A stretch of DNA of 64,000 nucleotides, taken from the NCBI RefSeq assembly GCF_000209655.1, contig NC_015458.1, positions 1,798,001 through 1,862,000 of the forward strand. Direction: 5' to 3'. Below are positions 9,780 to 18,413 of the stretch, one piece after another; the stretch's first letter is position 1, and each line of letters starts with the position of its first letter. Both the position numbers and the translations under genes were made by a program. The notes below the pieces were generated by a model that worked only from the letters and a program-made list of their open reading frames with translations, searched no databases and was not told the DNA's origin. This DNA is from Pusillimonas sp. T7-7 (GTDB lineage Bacteria > Pseudomonadota > Gammaproteobacteria > Burkholderiales > Burkholderiaceae_B).

Positions 9780-11273
9780 TTATTTTCGGGGAGTGACGGT
9801 AACCCACTGAGATTGCTCGCCCCGCACCACCAGCAATGCTGCAGCGCGTGACTTATCAAGACCCGACACGACCTTGGCATATTGCTCGGGGTCTGTGATG
9901 TCGACATCATTAATGGTAACGATGACGTCACCCTCTGTCAGGCCCGCAGAGGCTGCCGGCTCTTCGGCCTCGACAATCTGCACGCCGCCCTTGAATCCCA
10001 GCTTGCCGCGCATCTCCTCATCGACCTTGGAGACCTTCAAACCCAGGACATCAACCGGCAAGGCCTGCGGTGCTTCGGGTTTTCCGGCTGGAGTTTCTTC
10101 GTCGGCCCCAGGCATTTCACCGACTTTGACGTGCAATTTAACCGCTTTACCCTTGCGCCATACTTCCATATCGACACGGCTGTCGGGCTTGGTGGCGCCC
10201 ACAATGCGTGGCAAGTCAGACATATGTTTGATCTCTTTGCCATCGAACTTGATGATGACATCGCCCGATCGTATGCCAGCCTTGTCGGCAGGGCCATCTT
10301 TCTCGACATTGCTGACCATGGCACCCTTGGACTCATCCAGCCCAATGGCCTTGGCTACGTCGTCGGGCACAGTGCTGATCTGCACACCGATCCGGCCACG
10401 GGTAACCTTGCCGTGCTCCTTGAGCTGCTTGACCACACGCATGGCTTCATCGATAGGGATGGCCAACGAAATACCCATGAAGCCGCCGCTTTGCGAAATG
10501 ATCTGGGAATTCACCCCGACTACTTGCCCGGCCAGATTGATCAGCGGACCGCCCGAGTTGCCGGGATTGACGGCTACGTCTGTCTGGATGAAAGGCAGGT
10601 AGTCGCCGGTATCACGATTGATCGCGCTGACAATCCCCGACGTCGCGGTGGAGTCCAGGCCAAACGGCGAACCGATAGCCAGCACCCACTGCCCTTTCTT
10701 GAGCTTGGTGGAATCGCCGATGGGCAAAGGAGTCAGGCCTTTGGCATCGATTTTGATCAGGGCCACATCGGTGCGGGGATCGGTACCGATGATTTCGGCC
10801 TTGTATTCTTTACCGGACGTCATGGTAACGAATATGCCGTTGGACTTGGCCACCACATGGTTGTTGGTCAATATATAGCCGTCTTCCGAAATAATGAAGC
10901 CTGAGCCCACGCCACGCGGTACGGTACGCTCTTGCTGCTCGGGTTCAGGCGTGCTGCGTCCGCGCGGGCCTGGCATGCCTGGCGGCATGAAATCCGGCCC
11001 GAAAAACCAGCGGAACATTTCATAAGGGTCGTTGCTGTTGGGCCCCATCCGATTGCTGCGCACCGGCACCGCTTCAGTGGTGCGAATGTTGACTACCGAG
11101 CCTTCGGTTTCCGCAACAACCTGCGTGAAATCGGGCACCGACAGGGTGGGTACGGGAGCGGCCTGCTCACTGCCGGCCGCGCCTACTGCAGAACATGCGA
11201 CCAGCAGGCTTGCCGACGCTGCAGCCAGGATTCTTTTGAGTTTATTTTTTCCTAGATAAGTAGAAAACATCAT
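9780..11273 (-). CDS. mucD: Periplasmic Do-family serine protease MucD/DegP
   Basis: 497 residues from the ATG at 11273, chosen because AGGAG lies 4-7 bases before it (and before a second ATG at 11270); an upstream ATG at 11303 has no such site. The trypsin-like triad is H139 (TNNHVVA), D169 (TDVALIK) and S240 (NPGNSGGPL), followed by two PDZ domains. HtrA/DegP proteins degrade or chaperone misfolded envelope proteins, and in Pseudomonas MucD restrains the sigma-E pathway. It is the last gene after rpoE, rseA and rseB. The leader contains LVAC (Cys27), a possible lipobox, suggesting membrane anchoring rather than free export. Confidence 0.93.
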   Translation of the reverse strand: MMFSTYLGKNKLKRILAAASASLLVACSAVGAAGSEQAAPVPTLSVPDFTQVVAETEGSVVNIRTTEAVPVRSNRMGPNSNDPYEMFRWFFGPDFMPPGMPGPRGRSTPEPEQQERTVPRGVGSGFIISEDGYILTNNHVVAKSNGIFVTMTSGKEYKAEIIGTDPRTDVALIKIDAKGLTPLPIGDSTKLKKGQWVLAIGSPFGLDSTATSGIVSAINRDTGDYLPFIQTDVAVNPGNSGGPLINLAGQVVGVNSQIISQSGGFMGISLAIPIDEAMRVVKQLKEHGKVTRGRIGVQISTVPDDVAKAIGLDESKGAMVSNVEKDGPADKAGIRSGDVIIKFDGKEIKHMSDLPRIVGATKPDSRVDMEVWRKGKAVKLHVKVGEMPGADEETPAGKPEAPQALPVDVLGLKVSKVDEEMRGKLGFKGGVQIVEAEEPAASAGLTEGDVIVTINDVDITDPEQYAKVVSGLDKSRAAALLVVRGEQSQWVTVTPRK

Positions 11274-11311
11274 GAAACTCCTAGGTTGTTGATTATTGTT
11301 CATTAAAATTA

Positions 11312-12313
11312 TTAATGACCGGAACGCGGCACATACTCAGTGTTCTGAGCAATACTGCGCAGTGTGCCGGCGGGCACCTCGCCCAGTGCGGTCAGTCTGT
11401 GATCGCCTATGCGGGCCTGAAAAATATTCATGGCGCCGGCGCTTGCCATGCCATCGGCTGGCGGCTCCGGGCGGTCGGAATCATAAGGCTCGATAAAAAC
11501 CGAAATGGCAGCCAGGCCATCAGTGACAACCAACTGACTGACTTTACGGCCCCGCTTCATGGGCCTGGTTACTTGCGTAACAGGCTGGAAGCCCGGTGGA
11601 AAAGGAATACGCCACCCATTGGCTGCCAGATCAACCGGATCCATGGTAGTTTCCACCACTTGCCAGCCTTTGGTATTCCAGTCAGAGACCAGTTGCTCCG
11701 GACTGACCTTGTCACCCAGTTGCAGACTGTTGAAGGAAATTTGATCAATCAGACCATGTTCCGCACTAATAGTTTGTGCCTTGAGCAGCAAATTAGTTTC
11801 ATTGTCGGCGCATAAACGGTAGCCATAACGATGCACGTCTTTGGGCAGAAGCTCGATCATGGTGCATTCACGGCTGGCAATGCGGTGCGGCACAGGCAGA
11901 ACATTGATTTGATAATGCTCGGGGACATTCTGCCCCGACCCGAGTATCAAGGCTGGAAAACGGTCGCCGCGCCGGCGCTCTACAAGCACCTGCTTTTTTT
12001 CAGGAATCAGGCATTGCGTGACTTCGTTATGGCGCAGAAACTCACGCGGCGCGCCATCAAGCAGCTCAAGGCGCTCGCGCTCGCCCGTGCCATCAACCAA
12101 GTGCACGATACGCGAAGACAGCATGACCGTGCCTTGCTGGTAGGTGTAGACGCCGGAGTAATCCAGCGTGCGTGCCGCCTTCTGGATTTTTTCAAGCATC
12201 TGAAGTGATTGTGCAGCCGCTTGCTGTGGTTCGGCCGCCCATACAGGCAGCGCCAGCATGCAGGCAGCAGCCAATAGCAACTGTCTTGCAGTATGCCGAT
12301 GCATCACAAGCAT
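11312..12313 (-). CDS. rseB: Sigma-E regulator RseB/MucB
   Basis: 333 residues with an N-terminal signal peptide (LLLAAACMLALPVWA, cleavage about residue 26). A MucB/RseB N-terminal lipoprotein-fold domain follows (LDYSGVYTYQQGTVMLSSRIVHLVDGTGERERLELLDG), then the C-terminal domain (WRIPFPPGFQPV, VSQLVVTDGLAAISVFIEPY). RseB is periplasmic, binds the anti-sigma factor RseA and shields it from proteolysis, and senses envelope lipids or mislocalised LPS. Its start overlaps the rseA stop by one base (TAATG). M4 (12304) is an alternative start. Confidence 0.93.
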   Translation of the reverse strand: MLVMHRHTARQLLLAAACMLALPVWAAEPQQAAAQSLQMLEKIQKAARTLDYSGVYTYQQGTVMLSSRIVHLVDGTGERERLELLDGAPREFLRHNEVTQCLIPEKKQVLVERRRGDRFPALILGSGQNVPEHYQINVLPVPHRIASRECTMIELLPKDVHRYGYRLCADNETNLLLKAQTISAEHGLIDQISFNSLQLGDKVSPEQLVSDWNTKGWQVVETTMDPVDLAANGWRIPFPPGFQPVTQVTRPMKRGRKVSQLVVTDGLAAISVFIEPYDSDRPEPPADGMASAGAMNIFQARIGDHRLTALGEVPAGTLRSIAQNTEYVPRSGH

Positions 12314-12813
12314 TAGCGCGGCACCTCGAAAGAAGCTTGGCGCACCGCATTCATACCCGCGATTTCGCGATGCGCATCCAGGTAGTCGTGCAAGGTTCCG
12401 GGATCATCTGCGGCACTGGCCACAACTTGTACCGTCCCTTGCTGTTCGGCGCCATTGCCGTACATATAGGGCAATGCAACCCAAACAACCGAAACCACGG
12501 CAGCAGCCACCGCCAAGCCCGACAAACCTATGCGTACAGGGCTATGACGACGCAACATGCGTGGCGCCACGATATGCGGCTCGGCATCGATGGCTTTGGA
12601 GATCCGTGCATAGAAGAAGTCACTGGGTTTGATGGCCAGGTCGGAATTGCGCAACACGTCGCCGATCAGATGGTAGCTGTCCCACACCTGACGTCCGTAT
12701 GGTGTATCAAGCTCTTCCGGGCGCATTTCGCCTTCGCCATCTATCCAGGTGGACACGGATGCTTCCCAGGAGGGAAGTTCATCGGGATCTGTGGCTCGCT
12801 GAATGACTTGCAT
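12313..12813 (-). CDS. rseA: Anti-sigma-E factor RseA/MucA
   Basis: 166 residues from ATG 12811-12813, which has AAGGAG six bases upstream; the longer frame begins inside rpoE and lacks such a site. The N-terminal cytosolic part has the RseA sigma-binding pattern (ELPSWEASVSTWIDGEGEM, YGRQVWDSYHLIGDVLR). A single membrane helix (about residues 94-115, IGLSGLAVAAAVVSVVWVAL) is followed by a short periplasmic tail. It holds RpoE at the membrane until regulated proteolysis releases it. The arrangement rpoE-rseA-rseB is diagnostic. Confidence 0.92.
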   Translation of the reverse strand: MQVIQRATDPDELPSWEASVSTWIDGEGEMRPEELDTPYGRQVWDSYHLIGDVLRNSDLAIKPSDFFYARISKAIDAEPHIVAPRMLRRHSPVRIGLSGLAVAAAVVSVVWVALPYMYGNGAEQQGTVQVVASAADDPGTLHDYLDAHREIAGMNAVRQASFEVPR

Positions 12814-12823
12814 GCTTGGCTCC

Positions 12824-13423
12824 TTACCAACGACGCTCGGAATCACTGCCCAGTACAGGCCGCAACTGTGCGGCTATGGCTTCACGCGCACGGAAAATCC
12901 GCGAGCGTACGGTACCGATGGGGCAGGCCATACTTTGGGCAATATCTTCGTAACTCATACCTTCAATTTCACGTAAGACAATGGCCGTACGCAGATCGTC
13001 GGGTAACGCATTGATGGCTGCGTTCACGGTTTCAGCGATCTCACGGCTTGTTGCCATTGATTCCGGAGTGTTATTGTCAGTTAGGTTATCAATTTGGCTA
13101 AAAGTTTCACCGTCTTCGGTTTCTATTACATTTAGCGTGTTGGGACGGCGTCCGCTGGCTACTTGCCAGTTGCGGGCAGTATTGATGGCAATACGGTACA
13201 GCCAGGTATAAAAGGCGCTGTCTCCGCGAAACTGGGGGATGGCACGGTAAGCCTTGATAAACGCCTCTTGTGCCACATCTTCGATTTCCGCAGGGTCGCG
13301 AATCATGCGCGAAAGCAGACGCATGATTTTGCGCTGATATTTCAGCACCAGCAGATCAAATGCTCGCTTGTCGCCTCGCTGAACACGCGCTACCAGTTCC
13401 GCATCGACATCGCGCTCACTCAT
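12824..13423 (-). CDS. rpoE: ECF sigma factor RpoE/AlgU
   Basis: 199 residues. Region 2 carries DLLVLKYQRKIMRLLSRMI and DVAQEAFIKAYRAIPQFRGDSAFYTWLYRIAINTARN; region 4 carries LPDDLRTAIVLREIEGMSYEDIAQSMACPIGTVRSRIFRARE. Both are highly typical of the sigma-E/AlgU group. It directs RNA polymerase to envelope-stress promoters. The start overlaps the stop of the upstream small gene by 4 bp (ATGA), so rpoE may be translated partly by coupling from the fab operon side. I did not find a convincing autoregulatory GAACTT/TCTAA-type promoter by eye. Confidence 0.96.
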   Translation of the reverse strand: MSERDVDAELVARVQRGDKRAFDLLVLKYQRKIMRLLSRMIRDPAEIEDVAQEAFIKAYRAIPQFRGDSAFYTWLYRIAINTARNWQVASGRRPNTLNVIETEDGETFSQIDNLTDNNTPESMATSREIAETVNAAINALPDDLRTAIVLREIEGMSYEDIAQSMACPIGTVRSRIFRAREAIAAQLRPVLGSDSERRW

Positions 13424-13767
13424 GCGCGTTCCTTATATGCGGGCCGCTGCGGTAAAGCCAGTTGCCGCGCCACACAAATACGCAATTCACGCCAGGCATC
13501 GTCGGTCAGGCCTCGCTTGCTGATCGTCAGTTCCAGCGCTTCAGCGTCCGCTGGATCTTGTTTATGAAAACGGAGAGTCATCCAGGCAAAGGCTGGCCAA
13601 GCATGAGCCAGGCGCAAGCCCTGCGTACTCTGGACGCCGGTCAGCGCCCACAAACCCGACGCTTGCAAGGACAAGATCTTTTTCCGTGCCGGCCGCGGCC
13701 GGCAAAAGGCGCCAGGCAGACCTGCCCCGCGTTGGCGGCAGACTGGCCATTGCCTGAGGGGAGACAC
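13420..13767 (-). CDS. Small uncharacterised protein between fabF and rpoE
   Basis: About 115 residues from a GTG at 13767, 13 bp after the fabF stop; an in-frame TTG at 13797 would overlap fabF. The N-terminal half is rich in Pro, Arg and Cys. The C-terminal half, with WMTLRFHKQD, ALELTISKRGLTDDAWRELRICVARQ, looks like a real conserved segment and vaguely recalls YgfX/CptA-type proteins (short, ending in an LxxxxWRxLRV motif), but the two membrane helices of that family are not evident. It overlaps the rpoE start by 4 bp, which argues that it is translated. Function unknown; the start is uncertain. Confidence 0.5.
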   Translation of the reverse strand: MSPLRQWPVCRQRGAGLPGAFCRPRPARKKILSLQASGLWALTGVQSTQGLRLAHAWPAFAWMTLRFHKQDPADAEALELTISKRGLTDDAWRELRICVARQLALPQRPAYKERA

Positions 13768-13780
13768 TGGGCGCCCCAGG

Positions 13781-15010
13781 TCAAACCCTTCGAACAATCA
13801 TGGAACCATTCGTACCGCCAAAGCCGAACGAATTCGACAACGCGACATCGATCTTGAGGTCGCGGGCTTCATTAGCGCAGTAGTCCAGATCGCACTCGGG
13901 GTCTTGATTGAAGATATTGATGGTGGGCGGGGAAATTTGCTTGTAGACCGCCAATGTAGTGAATACCGCCTCGATGCCGCCTGCGGCGCCCAGCAAATGG
14001 CCGGTCATGGATTTGGTGGAGTTCACGACCAGTTTTTTGGCGTGGTCGCCGAATGCGAGCTTGAGCGCTTCGCTTTCGTTTTTGTCGCCCAACGGTGTAG
14101 AGGTTCCGTGTGCATTGACATAGTTGACCTCTTCCGGGTTGACTCCGCCGTTGCGCAAGGCGTTCGCGACACCACGCCGTGGGCCATCGCGATCAGGCGA
14201 GGTGATGTGGTGTGCATCCGAGCTCATGCCGTACCCGGCAAACTCGCCGTAAATACGCGCGCCGCGCTTACGGGCGTGTTCGTATTCTTCGAGTACCAGT
14301 GCGCCGGCGCCCTCGCCCAGCACAAAACCGTCGCGGTCGCGGTCCCAGGGCCGCGAGGCCGTCGTGGGATCATCATTGCGTGTGGAAAGCGCACGCATGG
14401 CGGCAAACCCGCCTATGCCCAGCGGCGACACTGTAGACTCAGCCCCGCCGGCGACCATGACATCGGCATCGCCGTATTCAATCAGGCGCGCCGCATCGCC
14501 AATGGAGTGCAGACCAGTCGTGCAAGCTGATACAACCGCATAGCTGGGACCCTTAAGGCCCAGCATAATGGACAGTTGTCCGGAAATCAGGTTGATCAGC
14601 GATGCCGGTACAAAAAAGGGCGAAATACGGCGTGGACCGCGCTCAAGATATTCGATCTGGGTTTCTTCGATGCGGGGCAAACCACCGATGCCGGAACCGA
14701 TAATCGTACCTATGCGGTCGGCATTTTCTTCGGTCAGTACCAGGCCGCTGTCGCGCCATGCCTGAGCCCCTGCCGCCACGCCATAATGGATGAAAGTATC
14801 CATTTGCTTGGCTTCTTTGGAGGACATGTACTGAGTAACGTCGAAATCCTTGACCTCACCCGCAATCTGGGCGTTGAACCCTGACGGGTCGAAGCGTGTA
14901 ATGCGCCCGATGCCAGAACGCCCATTAACGATATTGTCCCATGCGCTGTCAATATCGTTGCCGACCGGCGAAACTATGCCCAGGCCAGTGATGACGACAC
15001 GTCGTTTCAC
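13781..15010 (-). CDS. fabF: 3-oxoacyl-ACP synthase II FabF
   Basis: 409 residues, condensing enzyme KAS II, elongating acyl-ACP with malonyl-ACP. Catalytic Cys163 lies in VSACTTG, the two histidines in NAHGTSTPLGD (about 303) and MTGHLLGAAG (about 340), and the Gly-rich end in NSFGFGGTNGS. The start is GTG at 15008-15010, with AGGAG seven bases upstream. It is separated from acpP by about 230 bp containing hairpins that may lower its expression relative to acpP. Length and residues are normal for the family. Confidence 0.97.
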   Translation of the reverse strand: MKRRVVITGLGIVSPVGNDIDSAWDNIVNGRSGIGRITRFDPSGFNAQIAGEVKDFDVTQYMSSKEAKQMDTFIHYGVAAGAQAWRDSGLVLTEENADRIGTIIGSGIGGLPRIEETQIEYLERGPRRISPFFVPASLINLISGQLSIMLGLKGPSYAVVSACTTGLHSIGDAARLIEYGDADVMVAGGAESTVSPLGIGGFAAMRALSTRNDDPTTASRPWDRDRDGFVLGEGAGALVLEEYEHARKRGARIYGEFAGYGMSSDAHHITSPDRDGPRRGVANALRNGGVNPEEVNYVNAHGTSTPLGDKNESEALKLAFGDHAKKLVVNSTKSMTGHLLGAAGGIEAVFTTLAVYKQISPPTINIFNQDPECDLDYCANEARDLKIDVALSNSFGFGGTNGSMIVRRV

Positions 15011-15026
15011 GGATGACTCCTAAAAT

Positions 15027-15186
15027 AAAAAAAGCGGCTTAAAGCAAACAGACACACCGCTATTCCAAATCTGGAGGAGATTTGAAGTAACGGCAGTCCA
15101 CACTTCAGGGACCCTCTGGCCAAGCCTGCAGAGCCTGTTGCGCCCAGGAGGATGCAGCAGCCGGGCAGACTTGAGCAGAGGGTCCC
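15027..15186 (-). promoter_or_regulatory. Attenuator-like structured region between acpP and fabF
   Basis: In transcription direction (leftward), an 11-bp perfect stem (15176-15186 with 15108-15118, GGGACCCTCTG type) closes a 57-nt loop that can pair further through CAAG/CTTG and CTGC/GCAG segments. Nearer fabF a weak 5-bp stem AGCGG/CCGCT (15057-15061 with 15033-15037) is followed by seven T (15027-15033 on the plus strand as A). The second part is terminator-like and sits just before the fabF ribosome binding site. Interpretation as a leaky terminator is inference. Confidence 0.5.
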
Positions 15187-15244
15187 GAAAAACCGCCTTG
15201 AGGTGGCACGACCGCCTACACGTCGTGCACCTGGAAAGTTGATA

Positions 15245-15484
15245 TTACTGCTTGCTGTGCGACGAAATGTAGTCAACAGCTTGCTGAACCGTCGTGATTT
15301 TCTCGGCTTCCTCGTCGGGAATTTCGGTTTCGAATTCGTCTTCGAGTGCCATCACGAGCTCGACCATATCGAGCGAATCGGCACCGAGGTCGTCAAGGAA
15401 TGAAGATTCGTTCTTGATCTCGGCTTCGTTGACGCCAAGTTGTTCAGCGACGATCTTCTTGACGCGCTGTTCGATGCTTTCCAT
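15245..15484 (-). CDS. acpP: Acyl carrier protein
   Basis: 79 residues, acidic, starting [17 protein letters not shown]. The phosphopantetheine attachment serine is S37 in [18 protein letters not shown] carries growing acyl chains for all Fab enzymes and for phospholipid and lipid A synthesis. The start at ATG 15482-15484 has a GGAG-type site upstream and a TATAAT -10 about 30 bases before it. It sits between fabG (181 bp upstream) and fabF, with its own probable promoter and a downstream attenuator-like region, consistent with the need for very high ACP levels. Confidence 0.98.
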   Translation of the reverse strand: MESIEQRVKKIVAEQLGVNEAEIKNESSFLDDLGADSLDMVELVMALEDEFETEIPDEEAEKITTVQQAVDYISSHSKQ

Positions 15485-15515
15485 GCAGATCTCCAAGTGG
15501 GAAAAATTCCCGCGA

Positions 15516-15521
15516 ATTATA
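15516..15521 (-). promoter_or_regulatory. -10 element of a probable acpP promoter
   Basis: On the minus strand the sequence GGCTATAATTCG contains a perfect TATAAT. It ends about 31 bases before the acpP ATG, giving a short leader. No good -35 hexamer is seen at 16-18 bases upstream (the region reads CAACACC), so the promoter may depend on the -10 and its upstream TGGC, or on an activator. The long 181-bp fabG-acpP gap fits an internal promoter. Confidence 0.5.
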
Positions 15522-15665
15522 GCCAAACGAAAATATTATTGGTGTTGGCCGTGACTAAAAAAACGGCATTACCAGATACAAGCCTATGCACATTGCTGCA
15601 AGCCTATATCGGAATACCTCTGGGATGAACAGATTTTACCCTACCAAAGGGCACCTGTTCGGTTA

Positions 15666-16409
15666 TTACATATACATGCCGCCATTCACATGCAGCGTCG
15701 TACCCGTGATGTAACCGGCTTGCGGACCCGCCAGAAAGGCTACGGCATGAGCAATATCGTTCGCTGCGCCCAGGCGACCCAGCGGAATTTGGGCCAAAAT
15801 GGCCGAAGCCTGAGCCTCGTTCAAGGCACGCGTCATATCGGTCTCGATAAAGCCTGGGGCAACGCAATTGACCGTGATATTGCGGCTACCCAGCTCTCTG
15901 GCCAAGGCCCGCGCCATGCCCGCCACACCTGCCTTGGCGGCCGCATAGTTGGCCTGTCCGGGATTGCCGCTGGAGCCGATAACCGAAGTAATATTGATAA
16001 TGCGGCCCCAACGGGCTTTCATCATGCTCTTGGTTACCGCGCGCGACAAACGGAAAACGGCCGATAAATTAGTGTCTATGACAGCCTGCCAGTCGTCATC
16101 TTTCATGCGCATGGCCAGGTTGTCGCGGGTAATACCGGCGTTATTCACCAAGATATGAGGGCCGCCGTCTTGCTTGGCCAGCTCCGCCACCAGGCTTTCA
16201 CACGCCGCCGCGTCATCCACATTCAAGACAACGCCGCGCCCGCCTGCAGCGCCCAGCATTTCAGTAATGGACTGCGCTCCGGCCCCGGATGTTGCCGTGC
16301 CCACCACCGTGGCGCCGCGAGCCGCCAATTCAAGCGCAATCGCCTTGCCTATGCCGCGGGTGGCGCCGGTGACCAGAGCAAGCTTGCCCTCGAGTTGTTT
16401 GTCTTGCAT
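15666..16409 (-). CDS. fabG: 3-oxoacyl-ACP reductase FabG
   Basis: 247 residues, short-chain dehydrogenase. The NADPH-binding TGATRGIG lies at residues 15-22, NNAG at 89-92, and the catalytic triad is S142, Y155 and K159 (YAAAKAG). It reduces 3-oxoacyl-ACP to 3-hydroxyacyl-ACP in fatty acid elongation. It lies 2 bp after the fabD stop and ends 181 bp before acpP. Position inside the fab block makes FabG rather than PhaB or another SDR the right name. Confidence 0.97.
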   Translation of the reverse strand: MQDKQLEGKLALVTGATRGIGKAIALELAARGATVVGTATSGAGAQSITEMLGAAGGRGVVLNVDDAAACESLVAELAKQDGGPHILVNNAGITRDNLAMRMKDDDWQAVIDTNLSAVFRLSRAVTKSMMKARWGRIINITSVIGSSGNPGQANYAAAKAGVAGMARALARELGSRNITVNCVAPGFIETDMTRALNEAQASAILAQIPLGRLGAANDIAHAVAFLAGPQAGYITGTTLHVNGGMYM

Positions 16410-16411
16410 GG

Positions 16412-17347
16412 CTATTGTCCCTGTAAAGTTTCCAGCGCTGCCTGCAGCGAAGCCGGATCGATGATCGACAAACCGGTCAGATCACGGTCTATGCGCTTGG
16501 TCAGGCCAGTCAGCACCTTGCCCGGGCCGCATTCCACGACGTGTGTGATGCCCTGTGCCTTCATGGCCTGCAGGGTTTCAACCCAACGCACAGGATGCCA
16601 TGCCTGACGCACCAATGCATCTTTGATGGCAGCCGGATCCGATGAACTGGCCACATCGACATTATTGATCAAGGGGCACTGCGGCGGGGTCACATTGATG
16701 GCGGCCAATGCCTGCTCCAGAACCTGGGCGGCAGGCTTGAGCAGGCTGGAATGGAACGGTGCAGACACAGGCAACATGAGCGCACGCTTGGCGCCCTCGG
16801 ACTTGGCCAGCTCGCAAGCGCGTTCGACAGCACCCTTGTGACCGGCGATCACCACCTGCGCCGGCGCATTGAAATTGACGGCCTCAACGATTTCTCCCTG
16901 GGCAGCACGCGCGCATATAGTCTGAACCACATCATCATCCAGACCCAGTATGGCTGCCATGCCGCCTGTACCAACCGGAACCGCAGCCTGCATGGCGTCG
17001 GCACGAATACGTACCACGCGCACAGCATCCTCCAAGCTCAGGGCGCCCGCGGCGGCCAAGGCGGAATATTCGCCCAGACTATGGCCGGCCACCAATGCGG
17101 GCTGTTGGCCGCCTGCATCCACCCAGGCCTTGTACATGGCCACAGCAGCCGTCAGCATGACCGGCTGGGTATTGGTGGTGAGATTGAGGTCTTCGGCCGG
17201 GCCTGAGGCAATGAGCGCACCCAGATCCTGCCCCAGAGCGTCAGAAGCCTGACCCACCACACGCTGAACGGCAGTATTGCCAGCCCAGGCGTCAAGCATG
17301 CCCACAGACTGCGATCCTTGTCCGGGGAAAACAAAAGCAATTTTCAT
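16412..17347 (-). CDS. fabD: Malonyl-CoA:ACP transacylase FabD
   Basis: 311 residues starting MKIAFVFPGQGSQSVGM. The nucleophile is S90 in GHSLGEYSA and the partner histidine lies in PVSAPFHSSLLKPA (about 199). It transfers malonyl from CoA to ACP for FabH and FabF. The start was put at ATG 17345-17347, because the frame upstream carries an unrelated extension. It lies 71 bp after fabH and almost touches fabG. Normal length. Confidence 0.97.
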   Translation of the reverse strand: MKIAFVFPGQGSQSVGMLDAWAGNTAVQRVVGQASDALGQDLGALIASGPAEDLNLTTNTQPVMLTAAVAMYKAWVDAGGQQPALVAGHSLGEYSALAAAGALSLEDAVRVVRIRADAMQAAVPVGTGGMAAILGLDDDVVQTICARAAQGEIVEAVNFNAPAQVVIAGHKGAVERACELAKSEGAKRALMLPVSAPFHSSLLKPAAQVLEQALAAINVTPPQCPLINNVDVASSSDPAAIKDALVRQAWHPVRWVETLQAMKAQGITHVVECGPGKVLTGLTKRIDRDLTGLSIIDPASLQAALETLQGQ

Positions 17348-17418
17348 AACATGCAGACAAAAAGTTGAAAGAAACTTCGGCCACGACAACAGCGGGCCGA
17401 TCTATTCGTGTTTGGCGC

Positions 17419-18393
17419 CTATATCCTGACCAGCACAGAACCCCAGGTAAATCCGCCGCCAACGCCCTGCATCAGGACGGTATCGCCCGTTTTGATACGC
17501 CCGTCGCGGCGGGCCGCGTCAAAAGCCAGCGGCACGCTGGCGGCAGAGGTATTTGCGTGGCTATCAACCGTAATCACAACCTTGTCGTCGGCAATATTGA
17601 GCCGGCGTCCCAGGAAGTTGATAATGCGTACGTTAGCCTGATGCGGCACCAGCCAATCGATATCTTCAAACCGGACACCCGCCTGTTCGCAAACATCGAG
17701 TGCCGACTTGGTCAGCGAAGTCACAGCCAGCTTGAATACGGCTTGGCCGTCCATGCGCAGGAAGGGATCGCCCACCACCTTGCCATGCGCCACATTACCC
17801 GCGGCGCATAGTATTTTCATTTGGCTGCCATCGGCATTCAGCTGGGCAGCCATAATGCCCGGTTCGTCGGAGGCCTTCAGTACGACGGCGCCGGCGCCGT
17901 CACCAAACAATACGCAAGTGCTGCGATCGTTCCAGTCAAGGATGCTGGAAAACACTTCCGCACCTATGACCATGGCCGTTTTGGCTCGACCCGCCTGGAT
18001 GAAGGCATCGGCGGTAGCCAGGGCGTAGACGAAACCACTGCAAACCGCCTGCACGTCAAACGCCGCCCCGCCCTTGGAGCCCAGATTGGCCTGAACCAAA
18101 CAAGCAGTACTGGGAAAAACAAAGTCGGGAGTGGAGGTGGCAACAATGATGAGATCAAGGTCCGCGGCAGCCACGCCAGCATTTTCCAGGGCGGCCTGTG
18201 CAGCCTTGGTGGCCAGCTGGCTGGTGGTTACGCCCGGATCGGCGATGTGACGCTGGCGTATGCCCGTACGTTCAACGATCCAGGTATCAGAGGTTTCGAT
18301 ATTGCGGGTGGCAAGATCAGCAGCAAGCTCATCATTGGAGACGATCCGGGGCGGCAAGTAAGCACCCGACCCTATTATCTTGGCGTAAGGCAT
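17419..18393 (-). CDS. fabH: 3-oxoacyl-ACP synthase III FabH
   Basis: 324 residues. Catalytic Cys118 lies in VQAVCSGF, the histidine in VPHQANVRI and the asparagine in SHANTSAAS. FabH starts fatty acid synthesis by condensing acetyl-CoA with malonyl-ACP and is a feedback point for acyl-ACP. It follows plsX by 20 bp in the usual plsX-fabH-fabD-fabG order. All key residues are present and the length is normal. Confidence 0.97.
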   Translation of the reverse strand: MPYAKIIGSGAYLPPRIVSNDELAADLATRNIETSDTWIVERTGIRQRHIADPGVTTSQLATKAAQAALENAGVAAADLDLIIVATSTPDFVFPSTACLVQANLGSKGGAAFDVQAVCSGFVYALATADAFIQAGRAKTAMVIGAEVFSSILDWNDRSTCVLFGDGAGAVVLKASDEPGIMAAQLNADGSQMKILCAAGNVAHGKVVGDPFLRMDGQAVFKLAVTSLTKSALDVCEQAGVRFEDIDWLVPHQANVRIINFLGRRLNIADDKVVITVDSHANTSAASVPLAFDAARRDGRIKTGDTVLMQGVGGGFTWGSVLVRI

Positions 18394-18413
18394 AGTAGCT
18401 TCCAGATACCTGA

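Noticed and set aside
12172..13014. 280-codon plus-strand frame opposite rseA/rseB/rpoE
   Set aside because: Shadow of three confident sigma-E genes.
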